A stretch of DNA of 64,000 nt from positions 62,001-126,000 of the forward strand of contig NZ_JAMGBA010000004.1 in the NCBI RefSeq assembly GCF_023516455.1, given 5' to 3'. Each line of letters starts with the position of its first letter. Position 1 is the stretch's first letter. Of the stretch, positions 41,592 through 57,238 are shown piece after piece. Below the pieces are notes generated by a model. That model did not search any database and was not told the DNA's origin. It saw only the letters and a list, made by a program, of their open reading frames with translations. This stretch comes from Sphingomonas caseinilytica. Its GTDB lineage: Bacteria; Pseudomonadota; Alphaproteobacteria; Sphingomonadales; Sphingomonadaceae. The position numbers and the translations under genes were made by a program.

Positions 41592-42290
41592 ATGCGTGCC
41601 GTGAAATTACTGGTGCAGCTCAGCATCTATTATCTGATCTTGTTCGGAGGAGCATGGCTCCTCATCCACAATAATCCGGAAATGCAGTCCTACCTGCCGA
41701 TCGGCGGCGCCGAAGCGCTGATCAATTCGGGAGGCGGCAAATCCAGTACCCTTGAGGCCGTAGCCCAATCGCAGGAGGTCAAGACGCTTGGCCAGAGCCT
41801 GGGATGGATGGCCGTCGCGATCCTCGGCGCGCTGATCACCTCATTCCCGGTGACCTGGGTCTATATGGCGACCCGGACTTCCGATGAGTATGATCAGTCG
41901 ATCATCAGCACCATCTTGATCCTGCCGTCGGTGGTGACGTCGATCGTCGTCGTCGTTCAGCACAGCCTGGCGCTCGCCTTCGCGCTCGGCGGCATCGCGG
42001 GCGCGGTTCGCTTCAAGAACAGCCTGAAGAGTAGCGGCGATGCCCTCTACATCCTGCTGTCAGTCGGCATCGGCCTCGCATCGGGGATCGGCGCGGTCGA
42101 GCTGGCGCTGGTGATGAGCCTTGCCTTCAACTACTGCTTCGTGGCGCTATGGATCAGCGAATATGGCGAGCGCGAAGGGATGAAGCGCTACATGAGCGAC
42201 TTCAACCCGCACAGCGGCCCTGCAAGTGCCGCAGCCGTCAACCCGGCGCCGGACGTTCCGCCGCCGCCGCCAGCACCTCCCCAGTCCTAG
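41592..42290 (+). CDS. DUF4956-like membrane protein
   Basis: 232 residues from MRAVKLLVQLSIYYLILFGG. Helices lie at about 5-24, 73-95 and 110-190 (ILILPSVVTSIVVVVQHSLA, ALYILLSVGIGLASGIGAVE). The polar GGIAGAVRFKNSLKSSGDAL between them matches the conserved R-F-x-N motif of DUF4956. The C-terminus is a cytosolic or periplasmic Pro/Ala tail ending PPPPPAPPQS. In other bacteria DUF4956 genes are repeatedly found next to VTC-type polyphosphate polymerases and CotH kinases. Here the neighbours are PPK2 (35 bases upstream, same strand) and a CotH-like gene (convergent, 4-base overlap of stops). A role in polyphosphate or acidocalcisome-like membranes is inference. Confidence 0.72.
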   Translation: MRAVKLLVQLSIYYLILFGGAWLLIHNNPEMQSYLPIGGAEALINSGGGKSSTLEAVAQSQEVKTLGQSLGWMAVAILGALITSFPVTWVYMATRTSDEYDQSIISTILILPSVVTSIVVVVQHSLALAFALGGIAGAVRFKNSLKSSGDALYILLSVGIGLASGIGAVELALVMSLAFNYCFVALWISEYGEREGMKRYMSDFNPHSGPASAAAVNPAPDVPPPPPAPPQS

Positions 42291-43318
42291 CCCCCAAGGC
42301 AGGTCTTGAGGAGATTGGTGCGGACCGCCTCGTCCGTGGCGATGTCTTCATAAAAGGTGGCCAGGTAGGCTAGTGCCTTGGCCTTGGTCCGTTCCGACAT
42401 CGGCTGAATCTGGTTGAAAACCGCCTCGATCTCGCCGCGCTTGTTCCTGAACTCCGCCGCGGCGGCTAGCGCCTGCTGATTGTGCCGGCAATGTCCACGG
42501 TACATTCGCTGCCGAACGCTCCGAACCTTAATACCTTCCGGCGGGATTGCGTATGGGCGATCGACCATCCCGGAATAATCGAAATCGTAGATCACCGGGG
42601 TGAGGCTGGGGCCATTCCCAGTGAGCAGCTTGGCATTGTGGCAGCAAACCTCGCCTTCCGGTCCGGCGCGCAACGACCAGTCGAGATTGCCGATCATATA
42701 TTCAAACATCGCGGCAAGTCCTGCCTGGCGCGGCTCCAGCTGCGGAACGGTGATGCGGGCGCCAACCTTCGCCTCGGTTAGCCCGTTGCGTTTGGCGACA
42801 TCGTCCAAATCCTCAATGAAAAATCCCCATTTCGTCTGCGAAAATTTGCCGCTGGGTTCAGTATATTCGACCGACAAGAGCCGCGCCCTGAAGCTGAGCG
42901 GGGTCAGCACGTTCAGCATCGGATATGCCGCATATTCAACCAGGAGCTGCTGCTCGAACGTGCCGGCCGACTTGCAATGGGTAACAAGCTTCAGCCGTTT
43001 CTGCCCATCGAACAGCGAGCTGGCCGCCGGCTTCTGGGTGAATTCCACCCGCAGCGGGGGGAAATCGCAAATGCCGCCCGTCCGTCGTGACAAACCTCGC
43101 GCCGACAGTTGGATAGGGTGGGTTTCTGCAGGCGCCACCAATGTAAGCGTAGCCGGCTGGGGCTCTACGGATCGTTCGGCGTTGCGCGCGATTGATCCGA
43201 TCGGGCCCTGAATCGTGATGCGAAGTGGCGCATCACTGGCGAACAACGGCGTTGGCGAAGACTGCGCGGAAGCAACGGACGATACAGCCAAAAGCGAAAG
43301 TGCAAGCAAATCCCTCAT
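42287..43318 (-). CDS. Secreted CotH-kinase-like protein
   Basis: 343 residues. Signal MRDLLALSLLAVSSVASAQS. After a beta-rich N-terminal part (RGLSRRTGGICDFPPLRVEF) come segments that recall the CotH/HipA-type atypical kinases: EYMIGNLDWSLRAG (N-x-D-W), the nearby CCHNAKLL, and PVIYDFDYSGMVD, a possible metal-binding Asp strand. The assignment is by pattern, so moderate. Four or more cysteines suit a periplasmic protein. Its ATG overlaps the stop of the metallophosphoesterase gene (ATGA), so the two form one operon. An alternative is an unrelated secreted protein. Confidence 0.6.
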   Translation of the reverse strand: MRDLLALSLLAVSSVASAQSSPTPLFASDAPLRITIQGPIGSIARNAERSVEPQPATLTLVAPAETHPIQLSARGLSRRTGGICDFPPLRVEFTQKPAASSLFDGQKRLKLVTHCKSAGTFEQQLLVEYAAYPMLNVLTPLSFRARLLSVEYTEPSGKFSQTKWGFFIEDLDDVAKRNGLTEAKVGARITVPQLEPRQAGLAAMFEYMIGNLDWSLRAGPEGEVCCHNAKLLTGNGPSLTPVIYDFDYSGMVDRPYAIPPEGIKVRSVRQRMYRGHCRHNQQALAAAAEFRNKRGEIEAVFNQIQPMSERTKAKALAYLATFYEDIATDEAVRTNLLKTCLGG

Positions 43319-44379
43319 TGCGTGCTCCATGGTTTTGACGCGGGCCGAGGCACCTCATGTGCCGTTACCCGGTCGCCGATGATTTCAAGGTAGGTAAGCT
43401 TCCCTCCATAGGCTCGGCTAATTGCGCTATCGGTACGCCACAGCTTTCCGCCTGCGCCCTCGATAATCCCTTCACGCGTTGGCGTGTGGCCAACCACGAT
43501 GCGTTTCACTCCGTAATTCCTGAGAACCATGTCGATTTCTTCGAGGATCGTAGGAGCAACGGTCGAGCCAGGAGGAACAGGTGCAACAGTGGCGGCGTCG
43601 CTGTCGTTGCGGACCACCAGGCCGCGATACCAAAGCGGCCCTTGCGGATCGTTGATGATCGCTGTCGGCGCGGCATTTCTCGTCTTCAAGGCGGTAGACA
43701 CCTTTCGGTTGATGTCCTCGACGGATTGGCTCGCATAGGCGGAACTGATCCCACCGTGAACGAACAGGCTGTCGCCCAACTTCACCACCGCCGGGTTATC
43801 CAGTGCCCACCTGCCCAATTCGCCATCGGGCCTCCATGCAAGCGTATATTCGATCTTCCCGAGCGGCGTGATCTTCATCCACTCTTCCTTAATCGCTGCG
43901 GCTGACATGTCGGGCGTCCTCGCCCGGTACGCCGCCTCGATCGCGGTCTTGTTGATCTCGTAATTTCGATCCCGGCGCCCCTTTGAATCGCGATCGGCGA
44001 AGGCCGCATACTCCCCCGGGTGCACGTAGCGCATGTCGTCGGTCATCATCATCGCTTCATGATTGCCCAACAACGCGACGACGCGGCCTCCCCGCCTTGG
44101 CGCTTCCTTCTGTAACCTCATCAAGTCCTGGATGATCTTGAGGCTATCCGGCCCGCGATCGACCACATCGCCCACCTGGACGAGTGTCGCATTGCCTCCG
44201 GTCCATTGCCCCTTCGCATCGGCTATCCCGGCAGCGGCGGCGATGGCCCGCCAGGCTTCAAAGTCCCCGTGGAGATCGCCAATTGCCACAATGCGCTGCG
44301 GCGCTGGTTGAGGAACCGCCGCACTCGGGATGAGAGCGGCGGCGATAACCATCAGGTGCCAAACCAATAGCCTCAGCAT
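43315..44379 (-). CDS. Secreted calcineurin-like metallophosphoesterase
   Basis: 354 residues with signal LLVWHLMVIAAALIPSAAVP. All five metal-binding motifs are present: IVAIGDLHGDFEAW, VQVGDVVDRGPDS, VALLGNHEAM, SLFVHGG and IVVGHTP. The layout resembles the Shewanella-type or bis(5'-nucleosyl)-tetraphosphatase group, located in the periplasm. An insert between the GNHE and HGG motifs (about 125-200) is larger than in ApaH. Substrate is unknown: phosphoprotein, nucleotide polyphosphate or polyphosphate. Co-transcribed with the CotH-like gene (4-base overlap), so it may reverse that kinase's action. Confidence 0.9.
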   Translation of the reverse strand: MLRLLVWHLMVIAAALIPSAAVPQPAPQRIVAIGDLHGDFEAWRAIAAAAGIADAKGQWTGGNATLVQVGDVVDRGPDSLKIIQDLMRLQKEAPRRGGRVVALLGNHEAMMMTDDMRYVHPGEYAAFADRDSKGRRDRNYEINKTAIEAAYRARTPDMSAAAIKEEWMKITPLGKIEYTLAWRPDGELGRWALDNPAVVKLGDSLFVHGGISSAYASQSVEDINRKVSTALKTRNAAPTAIINDPQGPLWYRGLVVRNDSDAATVAPVPPGSTVAPTILEEIDMVLRNYGVKRIVVGHTPTREGIIEGAGGKLWRTDSAISRAYGGKLTYLEIIGDRVTAHEVPRPASKPWSTQ

Positions 44380-44483
44380 CGGCGCTCCCCGGCAGCGGTG
44401 GCCGCAAGGGGCGCTACTGCGGCGATTTTGTCAAGCAACGCCGCTTCCTGCTATGCGTTGTGGGGTCAAAAGGAGCAGCCGCC

Positions 44484-44873
44484 ATGCGTTTTGCTGCCTT
44501 GTCTGCGATCCCGATTGCCATTCTTGCGGCTCAGCCCGCGGCGACCCAAGCGCCATCGGTGATCAGCGTCCAACTCGCGAACTTCAGCTTTACGCCGAAG
44601 ACCATCGTCCTGGATCATGGGCACGAATATGTACTCCACCTGGCGAACGTCGCCGATGGTGGCCATGATTTCACGGCACCTGAGTTCTTCGCGGCCTCGG
44701 CAATCGTTGCGGACGACCGGCGCTTCGTGAGCGAGGGCGAAGTGGAAGTGCCTCCCGGTCAGGTAAGGGAGATTCATCTGACGGCGCCGGCAGCCGCGGG
44801 GACATATCACCTGAAATGCTCCCACAGCTTCCACAAGATGTTTGGCATGTCGGGATCGATCGTCGTCCGGTAG
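44484..44873 (+). CDS. Periplasmic cupredoxin
   Basis: 129 residues from MRFAALSAIPIAILAAQPAA (signal peptide). The cupredoxin fold reads VQLANFSFTPKTIVLDHGHE and VADGGHDFTAPEF, with the copper-binding end YHLKCSHSFHKMFGM (Cys, His, Met) and the first His in GGHDF. Type 1 copper electron carrier or copper chaperone. No partner oxidase is adjacent; the multicopper oxidase at 9385 is far away. An upstream in-frame ATG at 44460 lacks a good signal peptide and is less likely. Confidence 0.85.
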   Translation: MRFAALSAIPIAILAAQPAATQAPSVISVQLANFSFTPKTIVLDHGHEYVLHLANVADGGHDFTAPEFFAASAIVADDRRFVSEGEVEVPPGQVREIHLTAPAAAGTYHLKCSHSFHKMFGMSGSIVVR

Positions 44874-44886
44874 CGCCTTCAAAGTC

Positions 44887-44914
44887 TTGACTTTCCCCGC
44901 TCCGTCTGTAGAGG
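44887..44914 (+). promoter_or_regulatory. Candidate promoter for rplJ-rplL
   Basis: TTGACT (44887-44892) and TAGAGG (44909-44914) with a 16-base spacer, about 240 bases before rplJ. A long leader is normal for the L10 operon. The -35 is strong and the -10 weak. Confidence 0.4.
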
Positions 44915-45113
44915 CCGCGCGGTCGCGACCTTCGGGTCAAGACGCTCGTCCGAGACAGTTGGTGGGGCTCGCCCCTTAATTTCCAGCCTAGACGGGGATA
45001 AGGAATTCTAGAACGGGTCGCCAAGTCGTCCCGGTCGTGCGCTGGTCTGCAGCGCCTCTCGATCCATCCCCCGGACATCTCGGAGACGTGGGTTTACCCG
45101 CGCCTCCAACTCT

Positions 45114-45132
45114 TTGCCGGATGGTCCGGCAA
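45114..45132 (+). promoter_or_regulatory. Perfect hairpin in the rplJ leader
   Basis: TTGCCGGA and TCCGGCAA pair over eight bases around TGG, just before the ribosome-binding site (AGGAG at 45144-45148). L10-L12 complexes repress their own mRNA through leader structure in known bacteria. This stem is a candidate part of such a site, but the rest of the fold was not computed. Confidence 0.45.
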
Positions 45133-45154
45133 GGGGAACGTTTAGGAGTATGGC

Positions 45155-45661
45155 ATGGATCGTTCGCAAAAAGCCGATCTGGTTGCCGAGCTGAAGAACG
45201 TCTTCAACGAGACCAGCGTGGTGGTGATCACCCGCAATCTCGGCCTGTCGGTCGCGCAGTCGACCGACCTGCGCTTGAAGATGCGCGATGCCGGTGCCCA
45301 GTTCAAAGTTGCGAAGAACCGGCTTGCCAAGATCGCGCTCGAGGGCACGAAGTACGGACCGATCGGCGACATGCTGACCGGCCCGACCGCTTTGGCTACC
45401 TCGATCGATCCCGTCGCGGCTGCAAAGATCGCGGTGGAGTTCGCCAAGACCAACGATCGTCTCGAGATCGTCGGTGGCGCGATGGGCGACACGCTGCTCG
45501 ATTTGAACGGGATCAAGGCACTCGCCGCGCTTCCGTCGCTCGATCAGCTGCGCGGCACTATCGTGGGCCTCATCCAGGCGCCCGCGACCAAGATTGCCCG
45601 CATCGCCAAGGAGCCGGGTGGCCAGCTGGCGCGCGTTCTCGCCGCCAAGGCCGCAGCTTAA
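45155..45661 (+). CDS. rplJ: 50S ribosomal protein L10
   Basis: 168 residues starting MDRSQKADLVAELKNVFNET, then VVVITRNLGLSVAQSTDLRL, FKVAKNRLAKIALEGTKYGP and IGDMLTGPTALATSIDPVAA. These are canonical L10 segments; the C-terminal helix that carries L7/L12 dimers follows (QLARVLAAKAAA). ATG 45155 with AGGAG seven bases upstream. rplL follows after 56 bases. Together they form the ribosomal stalk. Confidence 0.98.
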   Translation: MDRSQKADLVAELKNVFNETSVVVITRNLGLSVAQSTDLRLKMRDAGAQFKVAKNRLAKIALEGTKYGPIGDMLTGPTALATSIDPVAAAKIAVEFAKTNDRLEIVGGAMGDTLLDLNGIKALAALPSLDQLRGTIVGLIQAPATKIARIAKEPGGQLARVLAAKAAA

Positions 45662-45717
45662 GTTTTTCATTCAACCACGCACGACATTTGGGGCCAATGG
45701 CCCATTAGGAGATTAAA

Positions 45718-46092
45718 ATGGCTGACCTGAACAAGATCGTCGACGACCTGTCGGCTCTGACCGTCCTCGAAGCTGCCGAGCTGGCCAAGCTTCTTGAAGA
45801 GAAGTGGGGCGTTTCGGCCGCCGCTGCTGTTGCCGTTGCTGGCCCGGCCGCTGCTGCTGCTGGCCCGGCTGCTGAAGAGCAGACCGAGTTCGACGTGATC
45901 CTCACCGGCGACGGTGGCAAGAAGATCAACGTCATCAAGGAAGTCCGCGCCATCACCGGCCTGGGCCTCGGCGAAGCCAAGGCTCTCGTTGAATCGGCTC
46001 CGAAGTCGATCAAGGAAGGCGTCAACAAGGACGAAGCCGAGAAGATCAAGAAGCAGATCGAGGAAGCCGGCGGCACCGTCGAGCTCAAGTAA
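45718..46092 (+). CDS. rplL: 50S ribosomal protein L7/L12
   Basis: 124 residues. The N-terminal dimer domain [20 protein letters not shown] is followed by an Ala/Pro hinge ([18 protein letters not shown]) and the C-terminal factor-binding domain ([40 protein letters not shown]). Highly expressed stalk protein that recruits translation factors. A terminator lies about 100 bases behind; rpoB does not follow directly, as it would in the standard arrangement. Confidence 0.98.
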   Translation: MADLNKIVDDLSALTVLEAAELAKLLEEKWGVSAAAAVAVAGPAAAAAGPAAEEQTEFDVILTGDGGKKINVIKEVRAITGLGLGEAKALVESAPKSIKEGVNKDEAEKIKKQIEEAGGTVELK

Positions 46093-46117
46093 CCGAGCAG
46101 CCCGCAAGGGCTGCGTA

Positions 46118-46147
46118 GAGTTATCCCCGCGCAGGCGGGGATCCAGC
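46118..46147. repeat. Half of a CCCCGC-GCGGGG intergenic repeat
   Basis: TTATCCCCGCGCAGGCGGGG followed by ATCCAG. It resembles one half of the two-hairpin elements elsewhere in the window (for example 8420-8486), without its partner. It lies between rplL and its terminator. Confidence 0.5.
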
Positions 46148-46190
46148 TCTGCTAGCAATTTCGTGGGTGTCTTGAAGCGCCTGCGGACGG

Positions 46191-46223
46191 AAGGGGCGGC
46201 CTCGCAAGGGGCCGCCCCTTTTC
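46191..46223. terminator. Rho-independent terminator between rplL and the SnoaL-like gene
   Basis: GGGGCGGCC (46193-46201) pairs with GGCCGCCCC (46210-46218), flanked by AA on the left and TTTTC on the right. The flanks let it serve both the rightward rplL transcript and, more weakly, the leftward one. It ends 8 bases before the stop of the convergent gene. Confidence 0.85.
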
Positions 46224-46230
46224 ATTTCCG

Positions 46231-46692
46231 CTACTTGCCGCCGAGCTGCTTCATCAAGGTCATCCAGTCGGTGACGCTCCATTCCTCGATGATCCGGCCA
46301 GATTCGAACCGGAAGAAGGTCATGCCTTCGACATCGAAGGGCTTGCCGTTGCCCGGCATACCGGCGGAAGCTGCGGTGTTGGAGCCGACGGCCCGCCAGT
46401 GAACCGCGACCAGGTCGCCATCGCCCGCCATCCGCTCGACACTGACTTTGACATCGGGCGCCGCGGCGCGGAGCGCCTTTCCTGACTCATTATCCTCATC
46501 GAGCGTGAAGCTCTTTCCGCCGGAATGGACCGCGAAGCCTGGCGCATAAATGCGGTCCAGGCCGCTGAAATCGCCCTTCCCCATTTTCACCAGGAAAACA
46601 TGGGCGGCGACCTGCTGATTGGTCGTAACGGCCGATAAAGGCGCCGAAAATGCCACAAGCGACGACAGTGCAAGCACCATATGGCGCAACAT
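46231..46692 (-). CDS. Exported SnoaL-like (NTF2-fold) protein
   Basis: 153 residues with signal MLRHMVLALSSLVAFSAPLS. The mature domain shows the NTF2/SnoaL pattern: LDRIYAPGFAVHSGGKSFTL, VSVERMAGDGDLVAVHWRAV and the closing GMTFFRFESGRIIEEWSVTD. Family members are ester cyclases, isomerases or ligand binders; most have unknown substrates. An exported member is less common. Divergent from a TetR gene, with two tandem palindromic sites in the 60-bp gap, so it is very likely under that regulator. Confidence 0.85.
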   Translation of the reverse strand: MLRHMVLALSSLVAFSAPLSAVTTNQQVAAHVFLVKMGKGDFSGLDRIYAPGFAVHSGGKSFTLDEDNESGKALRAAAPDVKVSVERMAGDGDLVAVHWRAVGSNTAASAGMPGNGKPFDVEGMTFFRFESGRIIEEWSVTDWMTLMKQLGGK

Positions 46693-46702
46693 TTGACTTC
46701 TC

Positions 46703-46744
46703 CCTTACGATGTAAGGTTGACGGATAATCCTTACAGTGTAAGC
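46703..46744. promoter_or_regulatory. Two tandem TetR operator candidates (CTTAC-N3-GTAAG)
   Basis: CCTTACGATGTAAGG (46703-46717) and CCTTACAGTGTAAGC (46730-46744) are near-identical palindromes whose centres are 27 bases apart. They lie in the divergent gap between the SnoaL-like and TetR genes. Two dimers could sit on nearly the same face and shut both promoters. Confidence 0.75.
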
Positions 46745-46752
46745 TTGTCAAT

Positions 46753-47346
46753 ATGAAATCCAGATCGACATCCTCGCGAACGGCCAAAGCAGCGAAGCAG
46801 CGGGCGAAGCTGGATCGCGAGACCATCGTCGACGCCGCGATCGCTCGGGCCGAGGCGGAAGGGCTGGACGAGCTTAGCGCACGCAAGTTGGGCCAGGACC
46901 TCAGGTGCGAGGCAATGTCGCTTTATCACCATGTGGGCAGCATGGAGGCGCTGAAGGACCTGATTGTCGATCGGCTGCTCGGATCGATTGCGCGAGCGGA
47001 AGGAAACGACCCTGCCGAAGCACTAGCCCGGGAGTCGCGCGCCTATCTCAACCTTGCGGAGGCACATGCGCGGATCTTCGTGCTGATCGCGACGCGGCGG
47101 TGGAAGGGAGATCGTGCGGTGGCGACGGCAATGCGGTCGATCGGATACTTCGGGGCCTTGGGATTTGGCACGCAAGAAGCCGTGGCGCGCGCCCGGGCGC
47201 TGGGTGCCTATTTGAATGGTGCCGGGCTGGCACTAGCCGCGTGGGCGACGGATCCCGACAATCCGAGGCTTAGCGACGGCGCGCAAGTCAGGGACGATCT
47301 GCTGCAGGGGCTGGACCTGCTCCTCGCCTCGTTGGCCAAGGCCTAA
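46753..47346 (+). CDS. TetR/AcrR-family regulator
   Basis: 197 residues. Lys/Arg-rich leader, then the HTH domain RETIVDAAIARAEAEGLDEL and LSARKLGQDLRCEAMSLYHH, VGSMEALKDLIVDRL. The C-terminal ligand domain (ARIFVLIATRRWKGDRAVAT, YLNGAGLALAAWATDPDN) is of the TetR_C type. It starts nine bases after a pair of palindromic sites and is divergent from the SnoaL-like gene, a probable target. Stop overlaps that of the dioxygenase-like gene by three bases (convergent). Confidence 0.9.
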   Translation: MKSRSTSSRTAKAAKQRAKLDRETIVDAAIARAEAEGLDELSARKLGQDLRCEAMSLYHHVGSMEALKDLIVDRLLGSIARAEGNDPAEALARESRAYLNLAEAHARIFVLIATRRWKGDRAVATAMRSIGYFGALGFGTQEAVARARALGAYLNGAGLALAAWATDPDNPRLSDGAQVRDDLLQGLDLLLASLAKA

Positions 47347-47678
47347 TCGAAGATCGACAGGTCGAGCGGCTCGCTCGGCCCGAACCAGACGACGTTGCGA
47401 CTATGGTCGGCGAGATGATCGCCGGTCGATGCGTGCGCGAAAATGGTGAGGTTGGCGCGATTGACCGACAACCAGGTAGCGACCTCGCCGAACCGATCGA
47501 CTGGCACCGTCATCTGGACCGAGCCGCGCGGGTGCGGGCCGACGGGGCGGACATGGAAATGACCGACGGGAACGCCGAACCGCTGCTGGACCGCGGCAGC
47601 AAGGGCCTGCGCCTGCGGCAGCTCCGCCGGGTCGAAGTAGATATGTGCGTGAAAATCAGTGATTTCGGTCTGGGTCAT
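47343..47678 (-). CDS. DOPA 4,5-dioxygenase family protein
   Basis: 111 residues from MTQTEITDFHAHIYFDPAEL. The conserved histidines are seen in FHAHIYFD, PVGHFHVRPVGPHPRGSVQM and IFAHASTGDHLADHSRNVVW. This matches the small DOPA-dioxygenase family that opens aromatic rings in plants and fungi and is of unknown use in bacteria. The upstream frame is open to 47726, but the MTQTEI start fits the family. Convergent with the TetR gene. Probably cytosolic. Confidence 0.88.
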   Translation of the reverse strand: MTQTEITDFHAHIYFDPAELPQAQALAAAVQQRFGVPVGHFHVRPVGPHPRGSVQMTVPVDRFGEVATWLSVNRANLTIFAHASTGDHLADHSRNVVWFGPSEPLDLSIFD

Positions 47679-47810
47679 TCGAAGCTCCTCGCCGACTAAG
47701 CTCGTCATCCCGAAGCCCGGATTCAATGCCGGTCCTGCGCCAAGTCGAGGAACCGCGAGGCGGCCTAGAGCATTATCGCAACAAACCTAGATTAGTTAGT
47801 GAGATGTAAA

Positions 47811-48356
47811 ATGATGAAGCTAGCGCTTGCGCTGGTGGCCGCGGGGGCGTTTGCCCTAGCGCCGGCCGCCCCGGCATTGGCCTCGATGGAGACCCCCGAG
47901 GCCAAGGCTGAAGCCGCGGACGCTGCCATGATGGCGCGCCTGCATATGGACGAAGTGTTCGGACCCAAGGAGCTGAAGCCCGGGCAATATGTCTGGCGCA
48001 AGGGCAGCTTCACCGGAGAACCGATGGTGGTAGTCAGCCTCACCGACCAGCTTGCCTATCTCTACCGTGGCGACCAGCTGGTAGCGGTTTCGACCGTGTC
48101 GACCGGAAAGGAGACGAACCCTACACCTAAGGGCATCTTCTCGGTGCTCGCCAAGAAGCCGATGCACCGCAGCATCAAATATGACAACGCGCCAATGCCG
48201 TTCATGCAGCGTATCGACGAATATGGCGTGGCGCTCCACGCCGGGCACCTGCCCGGCCGTCCCGCCAGCCATGGCTGCATCCGCCTGCCGGCCGAGTTCG
48301 CCAAGCGGCTCTATGGAGTCACGGACCTTGGCGCGACGGTAATGATCGGCGCCTAG
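47811..48356 (+). CDS. Small L,D-transpeptidase (ErfK/YbiS-like), third paralogue
   Basis: 181 residues from MMKLALALVAAGAFALAPAA, a signal peptide. A single YkuD domain: PMVVVSLTDQLAYLYRGDQL, then TVSTGKETNPTPKGIFSVLA and the active site PASHGCIRLPAEFA (His and Cys near 154-156). Much shorter than the two other YkuD proteins in the window, with no scaffold domain. It probably links peptidoglycan stems or attaches lipoprotein. Stands just upstream of the rpoB leader, with a strong terminator behind. The GTG at 47799 is a less likely start. Confidence 0.9.
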   Translation: MMKLALALVAAGAFALAPAAPALASMETPEAKAEAADAAMMARLHMDEVFGPKELKPGQYVWRKGSFTGEPMVVVSLTDQLAYLYRGDQLVAVSTVSTGKETNPTPKGIFSVLAKKPMHRSIKYDNAPMPFMQRIDEYGVALHAGHLPGRPASHGCIRLPAEFAKRLYGVTDLGATVMIGA

Positions 48357-48383
48357 GCAGGCCAACGCAAAAGGTCACTCCCA

Positions 48384-48419
48384 GCCGGCGAGGTCTTCCC
48401 CTACCTCGCCGGCATTTTT
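48384..48419 (+). terminator. Strong rho-independent terminator before the rpoB leader
   Basis: GCCGGCGAGGT (48384-48394) pairs perfectly with ACCTCGCCGGC (48403-48413) around CTTCCCCT, then ATTTTTC. It isolates the L,D-transpeptidase transcript from rpoBC. Confidence 0.9.
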
Positions 48420-48435
48420 CTGTCCTGGCCACCCC

Positions 48436-48463
48436 TTGCAATAGCGCCGGGAAGGCGTATATC
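48436..48463 (+). promoter_or_regulatory. Candidate rpoB-rpoC promoter
   Basis: TTGCAA (48436-48441) and TATATC (48458-48463) are 16 bases apart, about 185 bases before the rpoB start. The leader after it contains a hairpin with GGACCG/CGGTCC at about 48538-48560. The place right behind a terminator supports an independent rpoBC transcript. Confidence 0.5.
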
Positions 48464-48648
48464 GGCTCAATCCAACAAATACCGGCTCCGCCGCACATAT
48501 TCGTGCGCCCGGAGCTTTACCTGTCCTCACCGGGACACGGACCGATCCGCGCAGCGGTCCGCACGTATGGTGAGGAATTCACAGGTGCCGCGCCGGACTT
48601 CAAATGGGCCCGCGTGCCTCGACGCGTGCCCTGAGCGCAGGGAATAAG

Positions 48649-52812
<4,164 letters not shown>

Positions 52813-52817
52813 CCGAC

Positions 52818-52860
52818 ATTCCCTCCCCTAGCCCCTCCCCAAGCGGGAGGGGATTGGAGA
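52818..52860. repeat. CCCCTCCC-GGGAGGGG palindrome between rpoB and rpoC
   Basis: CCCCTCCC (52832-52839) and GGGAGGGG (52845-52852) form eight perfect pairs around CAAGC. The core matches the repeat units around the second DUF559 gene. It fills most of the 58-base rpoB-rpoC gap and ends near the rpoC ribosome-binding site (GGAG at 52856-52859). No T-run, so it is not a terminator, but it could alter RNA stability or rpoC translation. Confidence 0.7.
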
Positions 52861-52870
52861 AAAAGATATT

Positions 52871-57136
<4,266 letters not shown>

Positions 57137-57140
57137 AAGC

Positions 57141-57175
57141 CAAGTCCCCTCCCACTTAGGGAGGGGAGAGTGGGC
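57141..57175. repeat. CCCCTCCC-AGGGAGGGG repeat copy after rpoC
   Basis: AGTCCCCTCCCACTTAGGGA followed by GGGGAGAGTGGG. It shares the hairpin core with the units at 5838-5937, 6318-6410 and 52832-52852. It lies directly between the rpoC stop and its terminator. Confidence 0.6.
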
Positions 57176-57183
57176 AACAAAAA

Positions 57184-57220
57184 AGCCCCGCCGGATCATC
57201 TCCGGCGGGGCTATTTTTTT
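57184..57220 (+). terminator. Strong rho-independent terminator of rpoBC
   Basis: AGCCCCGCCGGA (57184-57195) pairs perfectly with TCCGGCGGGGCT (57201-57212) around TCATC, then A and seven T. Ends the rpoBC transcript before the convergent lipoprotein genes. Confidence 0.93.
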
Positions 57221-57238
57221 GCTTTGTGGGGCGTTTGC

